In this document: positions 1 to 7,785 of the stretch, one piece after another | Layout of the letters: each line of letters starts with the position of its first letter | Numbering within the stretch: the stretch's first letter is position 1 | From: a bacterium | GTDB lineage: Bacteria; Vulcanimicrobiota; Xenobia; Xenobiales; JADMJV01 | Length of the DNA: 49,890 nucleotides | Direction of reading: 5' to 3' | NCBI GenBank assembly: GCA_018266105.1 | Contig: JAFEBA010000094.1 | Coordinates: forward strand, 1 to 49,890 | The notes under the pieces: generated by a model | Told to the model about the DNA's origin: nothing | Seen by the model: only the letters and a program-made list of their open reading frames with translations | Database searches by the model: none | Program-made: the position numbers and the translations under genes

Positions 1-250
1 ACACAGTGTTCGGGGCTAGCCTTCTTCGCGTGCCACGCCATCGATGAGAATCAATCTTCAGGGCACGCGACTCCGTTGGTTCCCAACTCCTGTTCGGTCC
101 GCTGGAGACTTACGGCTCACAGGTTCGCCTCAAAGTCTCCTGCTTCCCTGAACAGGGTGTTTGAGACTAGCCTTGCCTTCATCTGAGTGTGCACTCAATT
201 GCCCGCTCGGCCGCGCCCGCGTGCTGAGGCGGGCTATTGAGGACGAAGAG
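1..250 (+). ncRNA. Candidate structured RNA, family unknown, possibly truncated at left edge
   Basis: No convincing gene lies in bases 1-379. The first 250 bases contain nested complementary segments: P1 12-19 with 167-174, enclosing P2 26-34/62-70 (9 perfect pairs, with an inner GAT/ATC stem at 43-45/50-52 capped by a GAGA loop), P3 75-79/83-87, P4 89-95/150-156 and P5 104-111/133-140 (8 perfect pairs, inner AGG-TTCG-CCT hairpin at 121-130). A further helix P6 pairs 194-206 with 229-241 with one mismatch, flanked by CTTC 177-180/GAAG 245-248. G-U wobbles in P1 (12-174, 13-173) and the GNRA-like loop favour the plus strand. I see no RNase P, tmRNA, SRP or 6S signatures. Bases 251-379 hold no clear promoter; a Shine-Dalgarno for the next gene is at 369-374. 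Confidence 0.5.
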
Positions 251-379
251 CCTGTTGCATTTTTCGGACTGACCACTCGTTCACAAATCTCTCACACATG
301 ACTTGCTCATGAAAAGCTAACCTGCTTGTGGCAGAACGTCCCCCAAGGAGGGGTGTCGCCCCACACACAGGAGGCTTAG

Positions 380-2590
380 ATGATCAACGAGATCAGATTT
401 CCCGGAGCGGGCCTGACCGCACCCAAAAGCAATGGCGTGACCGCCAGCAAGCAGGAGAAAGTCGGCGACCGAGTGGAGACCGGCTCCAAGTCGCACAAAG
501 AATTCCGCCTGGCTGACGTCCTTTCGGCCACGGCCGCGGAGGCCAGCTCCCTGGCCCCGAAACTGGCTGACCACGTCGAAGGTGAAGTGCTGGTTAAGCT
601 CAGACCAGGTATGGGCCTGGACGGCCAGGACGACTTCGCTGGCGACTACGGCGGCGAGGTCGCCGAGCACATCAAGATGAGCGGCCAGATGCTGCGCAAC
701 TTCAACGGCGATCTCCTCCGCATCAGCCTTCCCGAAGGAATGACCACGGCTGAGGCCATCGTGGCGATGAGTAAGGACGAGCGCGTTGAATACGCGGTCA
801 CCAACGATCGCATTCAGATCCCCGAGACCCGCGAAGTGCCTCTCAGTCCTGAGCAGCTGGGTCAGCCCACGGGCAATCAGCCCAATGAAGGGCCACAGAA
901 TCTTCCTAAAGACCTCTCCCCCAAGCTGTGGGGCATGAACAATACCGGCCAGGAAGGCGGCAAAGTCGATAGCGATATCGATGCTCCCGAAGCCTGGGCC
1001 ATCACTACCGGCAGCAAGGACGCCATCATTGCCGTGATTGATACCGGCGGTGACTACAATCACAAGACGCTTTCCTCCAACGCCTGGACGAATCCGGCCG
1101 ACGGAACCCACGGCTACAATGCCATCACCGGCACCAATGACCCTATGGATGACCACTACCACGGCACCCACTGCTTCGGCACCATCGCCGGCAACGGCAC
1201 CGACGGTGTTTACGGCGTCAATCACAAGGCCAGCGTGATGCCCATCAAGTTCCTCAGCAACAATGGCGGCGGCACCCTGGCTGACGCCATCAAGGGAGTC
1301 ACCTGGGCGACCGAACACGGTGCTCGCATCACCTCCAACTCCTGGGGCGGCGGCCCGTACAACCAGGCTCTGAAAGACGCTTTCGCCTCCTCGCCAGCGC
1401 TTCACCTGATCGCGGCCGGCAATGACTCCAACAACAATGATGCCTCTCCCACCTACCCCGGCAGCTATGACTGCGGCAACATTGTCTCGGTGGCGGCCAG
1501 CGATCGGAATGACCGCCTGGCTTCCTTCTCCAACTACGGCGCCACCAGCGTCGACTTGTCAGCCCCCGGCGTGAGTATCTGGTCCACCGCCCCGGGCAAC
1601 AAATACAAGAATCTGGACGGTACGTCCATGGCCACCCCCCACGTCTCTGGCGTGGCCGGCCTGATCGTGGCCCAGTACCCCGGGATCACCAATGAAGAAA
1701 TCAAAGCTCGCCTGATGAATGCGGTGGACGACGTGCCCGCATTCCACGGCAAGATGATCTCGGGCGGCCGCCTCAACGCCGCCAAGGCGTTGGCCCCCGA
1801 CTTCGGCGCCCCGGGCACCCCCGACGGCTTCGGCGTCAGTGAAGCCAAGGCCGGTCGCGTTAAACTGGGCTGGGTCGCTTCCGGCGACGACGGCGCTGAG
1901 GGTGGCGCCGCTGCCCGCTACGAAGTGCGCTATAGCGACCGCCCCATCTCGACTGGAACCCCCGGCCAGGGCGAAGTCAGCTTCGACCAGGCCACCTCGG
2001 TCAACGTGGGTCGTCCCGGTGAACCCGGTTCGAAGGAAGCCGCCACTGTGGATGTGCCGCTGAGCGGAGCCGAGAAGACCTACTACTTCGCGCTACGCTC
2101 CACCGACAAAGTGGGCAAAGCTTCGGAAATCGTGACCGCTTCGGCGCTGGTGCCGGCCGCTCAACTGGCCTTCGACGGCAATGCGGAAGGCGCGTTCACT
2201 TCATCCAGCTGGAGCCAGGTTGAAGAACCCGGCCGCGGCAAGGTCTGGACTGACAGCGCCAGCGGGGACTACGCCAACAACGCCGATACGGCGGTGACCA
2301 GCAAGGCTGTGTCGCTGGCCGGAATGTCAGGCTCCAAGTTGATCTTCGACGCCAAATACGCCACCGAAGCCAAATATGACATGGTGAAGGCCGAAGTCAG
2401 CGCTGATGGCGGCAAGACATGGACCACCGAAGCCACCTACACCGGAAGCAGCGACTGGAAGCAGCAGCAGATCGACCTGTCCCGTTATGACGGCAGAAAC
2501 ATCCAGTTCCGCTTCCACCTGACCTCGGACGGCTCGGTCAGCGGCGACGGCTTCAGCTTCGCCAACGCCGTGATCGCGGGCGGCCAGTAA
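380..2590 (+). CDS. Subtilisin-like serine protease (S8) with N-terminal propeptide-like and C-terminal beta domains
   Basis: Family S8 protease of 736 aa. Residues about 65-145 resemble an I9/fervidolysin-type inhibitory prodomain. The catalytic domain spans about 180-505: Asp221 (AVIDTGGDY), His261 (HGTHCFGTIAG), oxyanion Asn348 (IAAGNDS) and Ser416 (GTSMATPHVSG). A fibronectin-III-like segment (about 510-590) and a C-terminal jelly-roll-like domain (about 595-735), of the type found at the ends of secreted proteases, follow. The ATG at 380 has AGGAGG 5 nt upstream. The N-terminus is polar with no Sec or Tat signal peptide, odd for a protein with this domain plan. It is monocistronic, with a terminator directly downstream. 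The substrate is unknown. Confidence 0.93.
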   Translation: MINEIRFPGAGLTAPKSNGVTASKQEKVGDRVETGSKSHKEFRLADVLSATAAEASSLAPKLADHVEGEVLVKLRPGMGLDGQDDFAGDYGGEVAEHIKMSGQMLRNFNGDLLRISLPEGMTTAEAIVAMSKDERVEYAVTNDRIQIPETREVPLSPEQLGQPTGNQPNEGPQNLPKDLSPKLWGMNNTGQEGGKVDSDIDAPEAWAITTGSKDAIIAVIDTGGDYNHKTLSSNAWTNPADGTHGYNAITGTNDPMDDHYHGTHCFGTIAGNGTDGVYGVNHKASVMPIKFLSNNGGGTLADAIKGVTWATEHGARITSNSWGGGPYNQALKDAFASSPALHLIAAGNDSNNNDASPTYPGSYDCGNIVSVAASDRNDRLASFSNYGATSVDLSAPGVSIWSTAPGNKYKNLDGTSMATPHVSGVAGLIVAQYPGITNEEIKARLMNAVDDVPAFHGKMISGGRLNAAKALAPDFGAPGTPDGFGVSEAKAGRVKLGWVASGDDGAEGGAAARYEVRYSDRPISTGTPGQGEVSFDQATSVNVGRPGEPGSKEAATVDVPLSGAEKTYYFALRSTDKVGKASEIVTASALVPAAQLAFDGNAEGAFTSSSWSQVEEPGRGKVWTDSASGDYANNADTAVTSKAVSLAGMSGSKLIFDAKYATEAKYDMVKAEVSADGGKTWTTEATYTGSSDWKQQQIDLSRYDGRNIQFRFHLTSDGSVSGDGFSFANAVIAGGQ

Positions 2591-2620
2591 TCCATACATC
2601 GTTCATCTAAGCCAACTGTA

Positions 2621-2646
2621 GGGGCCCCTCCGGGGGCCTTTTTTCT
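2621..2646 (+). terminator. Rho-independent terminator of the S8 protease gene
   Basis: GGCCCC (2623-2628) pairs with GGGGCC (2633-2638) around a 4-nt loop and is followed by a T run at 2639-2644. It lies about 30 nt after the protease stop codon. The minus-strand reading has no T run, so it serves the plus strand only. Confidence 0.85.
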
Positions 2647-2648
2647 TT

Positions 2649-3128
2649 TCAGTGGAGCCGAGTGGAGCTGAGCAAAATGCCGTCCTCGTCGCAGTAGACC
2701 CACTGCCCAGGGCGAAAATTCAAAGCCGCGAACTCGACCTCGACGCCTTCCTGGCCCTGCCCTTTCTTAACGCTTTTGCGAGGATTGGTGGCCAGCGCCT
2801 TGACTCCCAGCGGGAGGCAGGCAAGGGCCTTGGAGTCCCGGACACAGCCGTTGAGGATGATGCCGGACCAGCCGTTGTCCACCGCCAGCACGCCCAGCAG
2901 GTCGCCTAGCAGCGCGCAACGAGTCGAGCCTCCCCCATCGACCACCAGCACCCTGCCCAGACCGGGTTGTTCCAGGTTGCGACGCACCAAAGAGTTGTCT
3001 TCGAAGACCTTCAGGGTTCTTACCTCGCCGTAGAAACGTGAGTTCCCACCGTAGTCACGCAGACAGGGTTCCCCCACCTGCACCTTTCCTTCGTGTGCAT
3101 CGTAAAGATCGGCCGTGGCCAGGTTCAT
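2649..3128 (-). CDS. RraA-like protein (RNase E inhibitor / HMG aldolase superfamily)
   Basis: 159 aa, close to the usual length of about 160 aa for RraA. The signature GIILNGCVRDSKAL (Arg97-Asp98), the upstream GDLLGVLAVDNGW loop and the N-terminal region starting TADLYDAH match the family. Members are either regulators of RNase E or class II 4-hydroxy-4-methyl-2-oxoglutarate / oxaloacetate-type aldolases that bind a divalent metal near the Arg-Asp pair; sequence alone does not separate these roles. The reading frame is open upstream, but the ATG at 3128 is preceded by GGGAGG at about 6 nt and gives the family-length product. It is transcribed divergently from ygfZ. Confidence 0.85.
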   Translation of the reverse strand: MNLATADLYDAHEGKVQVGEPCLRDYGGNSRFYGEVRTLKVFEDNSLVRRNLEQPGLGRVLVVDGGGSTRCALLGDLLGVLAVDNGWSGIILNGCVRDSKALACLPLGVKALATNPRKSVKKGQGQEGVEVEFAALNFRPGQWVYCDEDGILLSSTRLH

Positions 3129-3139
3129 GGCTTCCTCCC

Positions 3140-3186
3140 GGGCTGGTTTTGTAGGCCTTTTGTTTCCAGCCCCCTGAAGGCCTTCA
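3140..3186. promoter_or_regulatory. Inverted repeats between rraA-like gene and ygfZ
   Basis: The 80-nt divergent spacer holds GGGCTGG (3140-3146) pairing with CCAGCCC (3166-3172), directly beside the Shine-Dalgarno of the minus-strand gene (3134-3139), and a perfect 12-nt palindrome TGAAGGCCTTCA (3175-3186). These could be an operator or 5' leader hairpins. No convincing -35/-10 pair was found. Confidence 0.3.
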
Positions 3187-3208
3187 CGGGCTTTGAGCAG
3201 AACGCGAC

Positions 3209-4093
3209 TTGGTGAAGATTCAAGGCGTGATTCCCGCTCCACCCTTTGCTCTGTTGGAGTTCACGGGGGTGGAGCGCAATGATTTTTTGCAGCGACTCTT
3301 AAGCAACGAGATGTTGCTTAGACCCGGCCAGGCAACCTCGGCCTACTACCTGAACGTTCAAGGGCGTCCGCTCTCTCAGTTCTGGGCCTTCCAGTGGTAT
3401 GAGAGCACCTGGTTAGTGTGTCCTCGGGAGCTGGCCGAAACCGCCCTGGCCGAACTGGACAAAATGCACTTTGGCGAGAAACTCCGCATGCACGACCGGA
3501 GCCGCGAATGGCAGGCCACCATGCTGGTCGGAAGTCAGCGACAACAGTGGATTTCAGAGCGACTTGGTCAACCCGCTCCGGCCGGCCCCTGGGCCTTTTA
3601 CCAGGAGGAGGACTGGCTGCTCTGCCGGTTCCCCTTTCTGGCCTCCGGTAGCGACCTTGTTTTCACCAAAAAGCCTCTCTTTGACGACCTGCGCGACCTC
3701 AGTGCCAGCTGGGATTGGGAGCGTATTCAGGCCGGCCGCCCATGGCCCAGCGACTGGACGGAAAAGACGATGCTGCTGGAGGTTGCCGAAACGTCCGATT
3801 ACGTGGATGGGAAAGGCTGTTACCCGGGCCAGGAAGTGGTGGCCCGCACCCTCCACCGGGGACATATCAACCGGCATATCTGCACGCTCAGCGGCTCCGG
3901 CAACCTACCCCTGGTGGGATGCAAACTCAAGCATGGCGAGAAGGAAGTGGGCTGGATTTCCAGCCTGGCCAACCGCTCCCAAGAGATCGCCGCCCTGGCA
4001 TTTCTTCGACGGGAAGTCTGGGAGCCCGGCACGCAGCTGGAACGCGAGGACGGCGGCTTGATGACAGTTCAGAGTCCGCGCCGAGAGGATTAA
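3209..4093 (+). CDS. ygfZ: Folate-dependent Fe-S cluster protein YgfZ/GcvT-like
   Basis: 294 aa member of the YgfZ branch of the GcvT fold, which binds tetrahydrofolate and supports iron-sulphur enzyme maturation or repair. The diagnostic KGCYPGQE is present at residues 202-209, including the conserved Cys204. The N-terminal LLEFTGVERNDFLQRLLSNE matches the family start. The start is TTG at 3209 or GTG at 3212; neither has a good Shine-Dalgarno. The gene is followed after 4 nt by thyA and then folA, so a folate-binding repair factor is co-transcribed with the folate-oxidising and folate-reducing enzymes. Confidence 0.85.
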   Translation: MVKIQGVIPAPPFALLEFTGVERNDFLQRLLSNEMLLRPGQATSAYYLNVQGRPLSQFWAFQWYESTWLVCPRELAETALAELDKMHFGEKLRMHDRSREWQATMLVGSQRQQWISERLGQPAPAGPWAFYQEEDWLLCRFPFLASGSDLVFTKKPLFDDLRDLSASWDWERIQAGRPWPSDWTEKTMLLEVAETSDYVDGKGCYPGQEVVARTLHRGHINRHICTLSGSGNLPLVGCKLKHGEKEVGWISSLANRSQEIAALAFLRREVWEPGTQLEREDGGLMTVQSPRRED

Positions 4094-4097
4094 ACGG

Positions 4098-4892
4098 ATG
4101 CAAGAATATCTTCGAGTGCTGCGGGATGTGCGCGAGCACGGAGTCTTCAAAGCGGACCGTACCGGCACAGGCACGTACAGCCTTTTCGGAGCGCAGATGC
4201 GCTTTGATTTGAACGCCGGCTTCCCGGCCGTAACCACCAAGAAGCTGCACATGAAATCGATCCTCTACGAACTGCTCTGGTTTTTGCGCGGGGAGACCAA
4301 TGTCAAATGGCTGCAAGAGCGCGGAGTCAGTATCTGGGACGAGTGGGCCGATGAGCAGGGAAATCTGGGACGAGTCTACGGAGCCCAGTGGCGCTCCTGG
4401 CGCCGGCCAGACGGAACCAGCCTGGACCAGATCCAGCAGGTGGTGCAATCCTTAAAGACCAACCCCGATTCCCGCCGTCACATTGTCAGCGCCTGGAACC
4501 CGGGGGAGCTGGAAGAGATGGCCCTCCCCCCCTGCCACGCCTTTTTCCAATTCTATGTGGCCGAAAATCGGCTCTCCTGCCAGCTCTATCAGCGAAGCGC
4601 CGACCTTTTCCTGGGCGTGCCTTTCAACATTGCCTCCTACGCTGCTCTGACCATGATGATGGCCCAGGTTTGTGACCTTCAATTGGGTGACTTTGTGCAC
4701 ACCCTGGGTGACGCCCACATCTACAGCAACCACCTGGAGCAGGTGGATCTGCAGCTTTCCCGCACTCCCCATCCGCTGCCGACGCTCGAGCTCAACCCGG
4801 ATCGCAAACGTTTGGAAGACTTCCAGTATGAGGACTTCCAACTGCTCAATTACCAGCACCATCCCGCCATCAAGGCGCCGGTGGCGGTCTGA
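4098..4892 (+). CDS. thyA: Thymidylate synthase ThyA
   Basis: 264 aa, exactly the length of the short bacterial enzyme. It methylates dUMP to dTMP using 5,10-methylene-THF and releases dihydrofolate. The nucleophile Cys146 lies in ALPPCHAFF, followed by the substrate-binding QRSADLFLGVPFNIASYA; SRRHIVSAWNP carries the phosphate-binding arginines (about 126-127). The ATG at 4098 lies 4 nt after ygfZ, and the TGA stop overlaps the folA ATG by one base (TGATG), implying coupling with the enzyme that recycles its product. Confidence 0.98.
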   Translation: MQEYLRVLRDVREHGVFKADRTGTGTYSLFGAQMRFDLNAGFPAVTTKKLHMKSILYELLWFLRGETNVKWLQERGVSIWDEWADEQGNLGRVYGAQWRSWRRPDGTSLDQIQQVVQSLKTNPDSRRHIVSAWNPGELEEMALPPCHAFFQFYVAENRLSCQLYQRSADLFLGVPFNIASYAALTMMMAQVCDLQLGDFVHTLGDAHIYSNHLEQVDLQLSRTPHPLPTLELNPDRKRLEDFQYEDFQLLNYQHHPAIKAPVAV

Positions 4893-5365
4893 TGCTGATC
4901 ACCATCGCGGCTCTGAGTCGCAACCGAATCATCGGCGAACAAGGCCAGATTCCCTGGAACCTTCCAGGCGATATGAAGCACTTTCGGGAGAGCACCTCGG
5001 GCGGCGTGATCGTCATGGGACGAACCACCTTCGAGTCCATCGGCCGGCCTTTGCCCGGCCGCGAGAACTGGGTTCTTACGCGTAGCGGCAAAGCCATCGA
5101 AGGCGCTCGAGTCTTCTCCTCAGTCGCGGAAGTTCTGGCGGCCGTGCCCGAGAACAAGCCGGTCTGGATCATCGGCGGGGAGCAGATCTATCGGGAGTTC
5201 CTGCCCCACTGCCAGAAACAGCTACTCACCCTGGTCGACGCGGAAATCGAGGGGGACACGCGCTATCCCGACTTTTCCGAAAGCCAGTGGCGTCTGACCT
5301 CTCGAGAACCGGGACCGGCGGGCGAAGAATACGGCTATGAATTTTGCACTTACGAGCGGGTGTGA
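4892..5365 (+). CDS. folA: Dihydrofolate reductase FolA
   Basis: 157 aa; NADPH-dependent reduction of dihydrofolate to tetrahydrofolate. Typical features are IAALSRNRIIG at the N-terminus, IPWNLPGDMKHFR with the active-site acid Asp27, VIVMGRTTFESIGRPLPGR, and the cofactor loop WIIGGEQIYREFL. It is translationally coupled to thyA. Its last 16 nt overlap the 3' end of the convergent minus-strand gene. Confidence 0.98.
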   Translation: MLITIAALSRNRIIGEQGQIPWNLPGDMKHFRESTSGGVIVMGRTTFESIGRPLPGRENWVLTRSGKAIEGARVFSSVAEVLAAVPENKPVWIIGGEQIYREFLPHCQKQLLTLVDAEIEGDTRYPDFSESQWRLTSREPGPAGEEYGYEFCTYERV

Positions 5366-5778
5366 CGTGCTAAATAGTCAGCGAGCAACTTCTTAAGCTC
5401 TTCACGCTTGCCCACTGCCGGGCATTTCTCCAGAGCCTGTTCCAGCGACCACTGCTCGACCCGAGCGACATGCTGCAGAGCCATCAGAGCCGCCCGTTCC
5501 CCACCCGCGGAGAGCACCACCACCGGCGAGACGCCCCGAGCGAACTCCCGCCGCAGCATGTCCATGTCTTGTTCCGACCAGCTTCTGGCGGTGACAGGAA
5601 TGGACACCCGACTGATGCCCTTGTCCTTAAGATTTTCAGGCAGGGCATTAATTTCATTGACCTTGCGCAGGTCCACCACCAGCTTGCTTTCGGGGTTGTC
5701 CTGGGCCACGGCCTGATCCAGCCAGGCTGAATCACAGGCCAGAATCTTCAAATCACGGCAGGTCAGTTCTAAACGCAC
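5350..5778 (-). CDS. Tyrosine-phosphatase-fold protein (DUF442-like), catalytic Cys apparently absent
   Basis: 142 aa. The order LVVDLR, SRVSIPVTARSWSEQDMD and VVVLSAGGERAALMAL, then a C-terminal helix, resembles the DUF442/TIGR01244 phosphatase-like family. At the point where that family has the His-Cys of the P-loop, this protein has Val88-Leu89 before SAGGER, so it should lack phosphatase activity. Family assignment rests on pattern only. It starts at ATG 5778, just outside the stop of the upstream TPR gene (5779), so it is probably the last gene of the minus-strand operon. The role is unknown. Confidence 0.7.
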   Translation of the reverse strand: MRLELTCRDLKILACDSAWLDQAVAQDNPESKLVVDLRKVNEINALPENLKDKGISRVSIPVTARSWSEQDMDMLRREFARGVSPVVVLSAGGERAALMALQHVARVEQWSLEQALEKCPAVGKREELKKLLADYLARHTRS

Positions 5779-7785
5779 TCAGGGCTCCTTGGGATGATCT
5801 TCGGTGCTGGTTGAACCCGGAAAGAACATCTCCTGCATTTGCTTGCTTTGAACCGTGCCGGTTACCACGCCGTCCAGACTACCGATATCTTCTTGGGAGA
5901 GGTCGATTTTGACTGCGAAGAAACGTTCATGCAGGGCCTTGCACAACTGGGCAGCCGGAGTCTGATCTTTCTCTAGCTTAGGCAGCGCGTCGGTGGCGCG
6001 CAAAACGCTGTTATCTGGGCCCAGCAAACGGGCACCCGAGGCGCTAACCTCGATCTTGAAAGCACCGTCTTCTTCTCGAAAGCGCGGAGAACGTCGGCAC
6101 ATTTCCACCACTTCGTTGGCCACGGCCGAGCCATCGCTGGCATAGCTCACTGGAAGTTCGATTTCCAGGCTCCGCATCAGCCCGGGTCCGTCGTTCATCA
6201 CCCGCTGCAGCAAAGGGATGGCCTTCTCAAGATCCCCCCGCGTCAGGTAAATCTTGGCGGCTCGGGCCTGCACTCGCACGGCCAGCAGACGCTCGGATGC
6301 GGGCAATTCCTTCAGGACCTGCTCCAGGCTGGCCAGCGCCTCGTCTGTGCGACCGGCCTTGGCCATCGCCTCGAACCGAATCGAGTTCAGATAGGGCTTC
6401 TCCAATTCTAAAGTCTCGAAGTTTTTGGCCTCCAGCTGATCCAGAGCTGCCAGGGTGGTCCCGGGACCGAGCAAGGTGGCCAGCTCCAGGCGGACATAGT
6501 TCGGGATCAGGACAGTGCCCGGGGCGTAGGTATAACGCAGGCAGCTCAAAATGCGCCCGTGCGACACGATGATGGAAGCGGCCTGCTGTCCCTTCAGATA
6601 GGCCTGCCAGGCCAGATCACGCTGTTTCCAGAGAAGCTTCCACCATTTCAGGCCGCCGGTCCAGGTCATCTCCTCACGAATGGCGTTGCGCTGAGCGTTG
6701 GCCGCCTCACGGTAAATGATCATGTTGGCCGCTTCCCACTGGTCGCGCTGGACCGAGTCGCCGCCCTTGCGATCGGGACGCTCCACAAACTGATTGGCCA
6801 GAGAATAGGCCCGATCGACCATTCCCAATTGCAAGAATAGCTCGCAGGCGAGCTGGCGATTGGCGGCCCAGGTCTGCTGCTCCAGATAGGCGTCCTGGTC
6901 GTGGGTCCACTGATTGCACTTCTTCAGGGCGGAGGCAGCTTCGGGGTAGCGAGCCTGACCCAGATAAAGGGTGGCCAGATCCCACCAGGGATTGGAAAAA
7001 GACTGAGGGTCGAAGTATTCGCTGGATTCGAGAAAGAGCTTTTCGGCCTGATCAAACTGCAGCAGACATGCTGAGGCTTCGCCAGCATTGCGTAGATAGA
7101 CCACGCTCTGCTTCCAACCGTTCTCCCGGACCTTGGCCAACAGCAGTTGGAAGGCCTCACTCCCCTTGCGCAGGTGGTCGGTTTCCATTTCCAACGCTCC
7201 CAGCGAGTTGAGGGCCTGCACGACCGTGGTTTCGTCGTTGGGTGCGCCATTCAGGGCGGTGGCCAGCCTCTGGCGTGCTTCCTGCTCCTTGCCTAACTTC
7301 ATGAGCGGCCAGCTATAGAAGGCCTGGATCAGGGGCAGATGCTGGCCAAAATGAGCCACCAGCAGCTCATCCAGCTTGTCCCAGTTCTTGATCTGGTCTT
7401 CATACATGTCCATCTCGCCGGAAACCTGGCCTTGCTCCAACAGGGCCTTTTCCAGCCAGCCCCAGGGAGCGCTATAGCCATCACCATACTGCTCCTTGTA
7501 TTTTTTCATACACTGATCCAGGTACCAGTGGGCTCGAGGCAGATCGCCCTCACCATTGTGCAGCACGCAACCCATGAAGAAGTAGGTTGAGACCTTATTG
7601 GAGGTTTGAGGGTCGGCCAGCATTTTCTCAGTCAACTTGCGCAAAGCCACCCACTTGCGTTCCTGGATATTGCTCAGAGCCAGTTGCTCATCGATGCTCA
7701 GGGGGCCCAGATTGGCGTCTTGAGCGACCACACCCGTCACCAGGAGCAAACCCAGACTGATGGCTGCCAGCAAACGGCGCATCAT
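5779..7785 (-). CDS. Secreted/periplasmic TPR-like repeat protein
   Basis: 668 aa starting at ATG 7785, which overlaps the moxR stop as ATGA (a second ATG follows at 7782). The N-terminus MMRRLLAAISLGLLL ending in VVAQD is a Sec signal peptide. The rest is helical with degenerate TPR-like units (e.g. around LFLESSEYFDPQSF, ALASLEQVLKELP, GDLEKAIPLLQRV), suggesting a scaffold. No enzyme motif is seen. It is co-transcribed with DUF58, transglutaminase and MoxR genes, whose operons often include exported TPR or vWA proteins. A longer in-frame start at 7830 would bury the signal peptide and is less likely. Confidence 0.8.
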   Translation of the reverse strand: MMRRLLAAISLGLLLVTGVVAQDANLGPLSIDEQLALSNIQERKWVALRKLTEKMLADPQTSNKVSTYFFMGCVLHNGEGDLPRAHWYLDQCMKKYKEQYGDGYSAPWGWLEKALLEQGQVSGEMDMYEDQIKNWDKLDELLVAHFGQHLPLIQAFYSWPLMKLGKEQEARQRLATALNGAPNDETTVVQALNSLGALEMETDHLRKGSEAFQLLLAKVRENGWKQSVVYLRNAGEASACLLQFDQAEKLFLESSEYFDPQSFSNPWWDLATLYLGQARYPEAASALKKCNQWTHDQDAYLEQQTWAANRQLACELFLQLGMVDRAYSLANQFVERPDRKGGDSVQRDQWEAANMIIYREAANAQRNAIREEMTWTGGLKWWKLLWKQRDLAWQAYLKGQQAASIIVSHGRILSCLRYTYAPGTVLIPNYVRLELATLLGPGTTLAALDQLEAKNFETLELEKPYLNSIRFEAMAKAGRTDEALASLEQVLKELPASERLLAVRVQARAAKIYLTRGDLEKAIPLLQRVMNDGPGLMRSLEIELPVSYASDGSAVANEVVEMCRRSPRFREEDGAFKIEVSASGARLLGPDNSVLRATDALPKLEKDQTPAAQLCKALHERFFAVKIDLSQEDIGSLDGVVTGTVQSKQMQEMFFPGSTSTEDHPKEP

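Noticed and set aside
104..140. T-loop-like GGTTCGCCTC, suggesting a tRNA or tmRNA end
   Set aside because: No acceptor stem, anticodon arm or CCA; it fits as the loop of helix P5 instead.
317..1405. 362-codon minus-strand frame antisense to the S8 protease
   Set aside because: It lies opposite a gene with an intact catalytic triad; the product is Gly/Ala/Val-rich with no domain, an artefact of GC-rich codon use.
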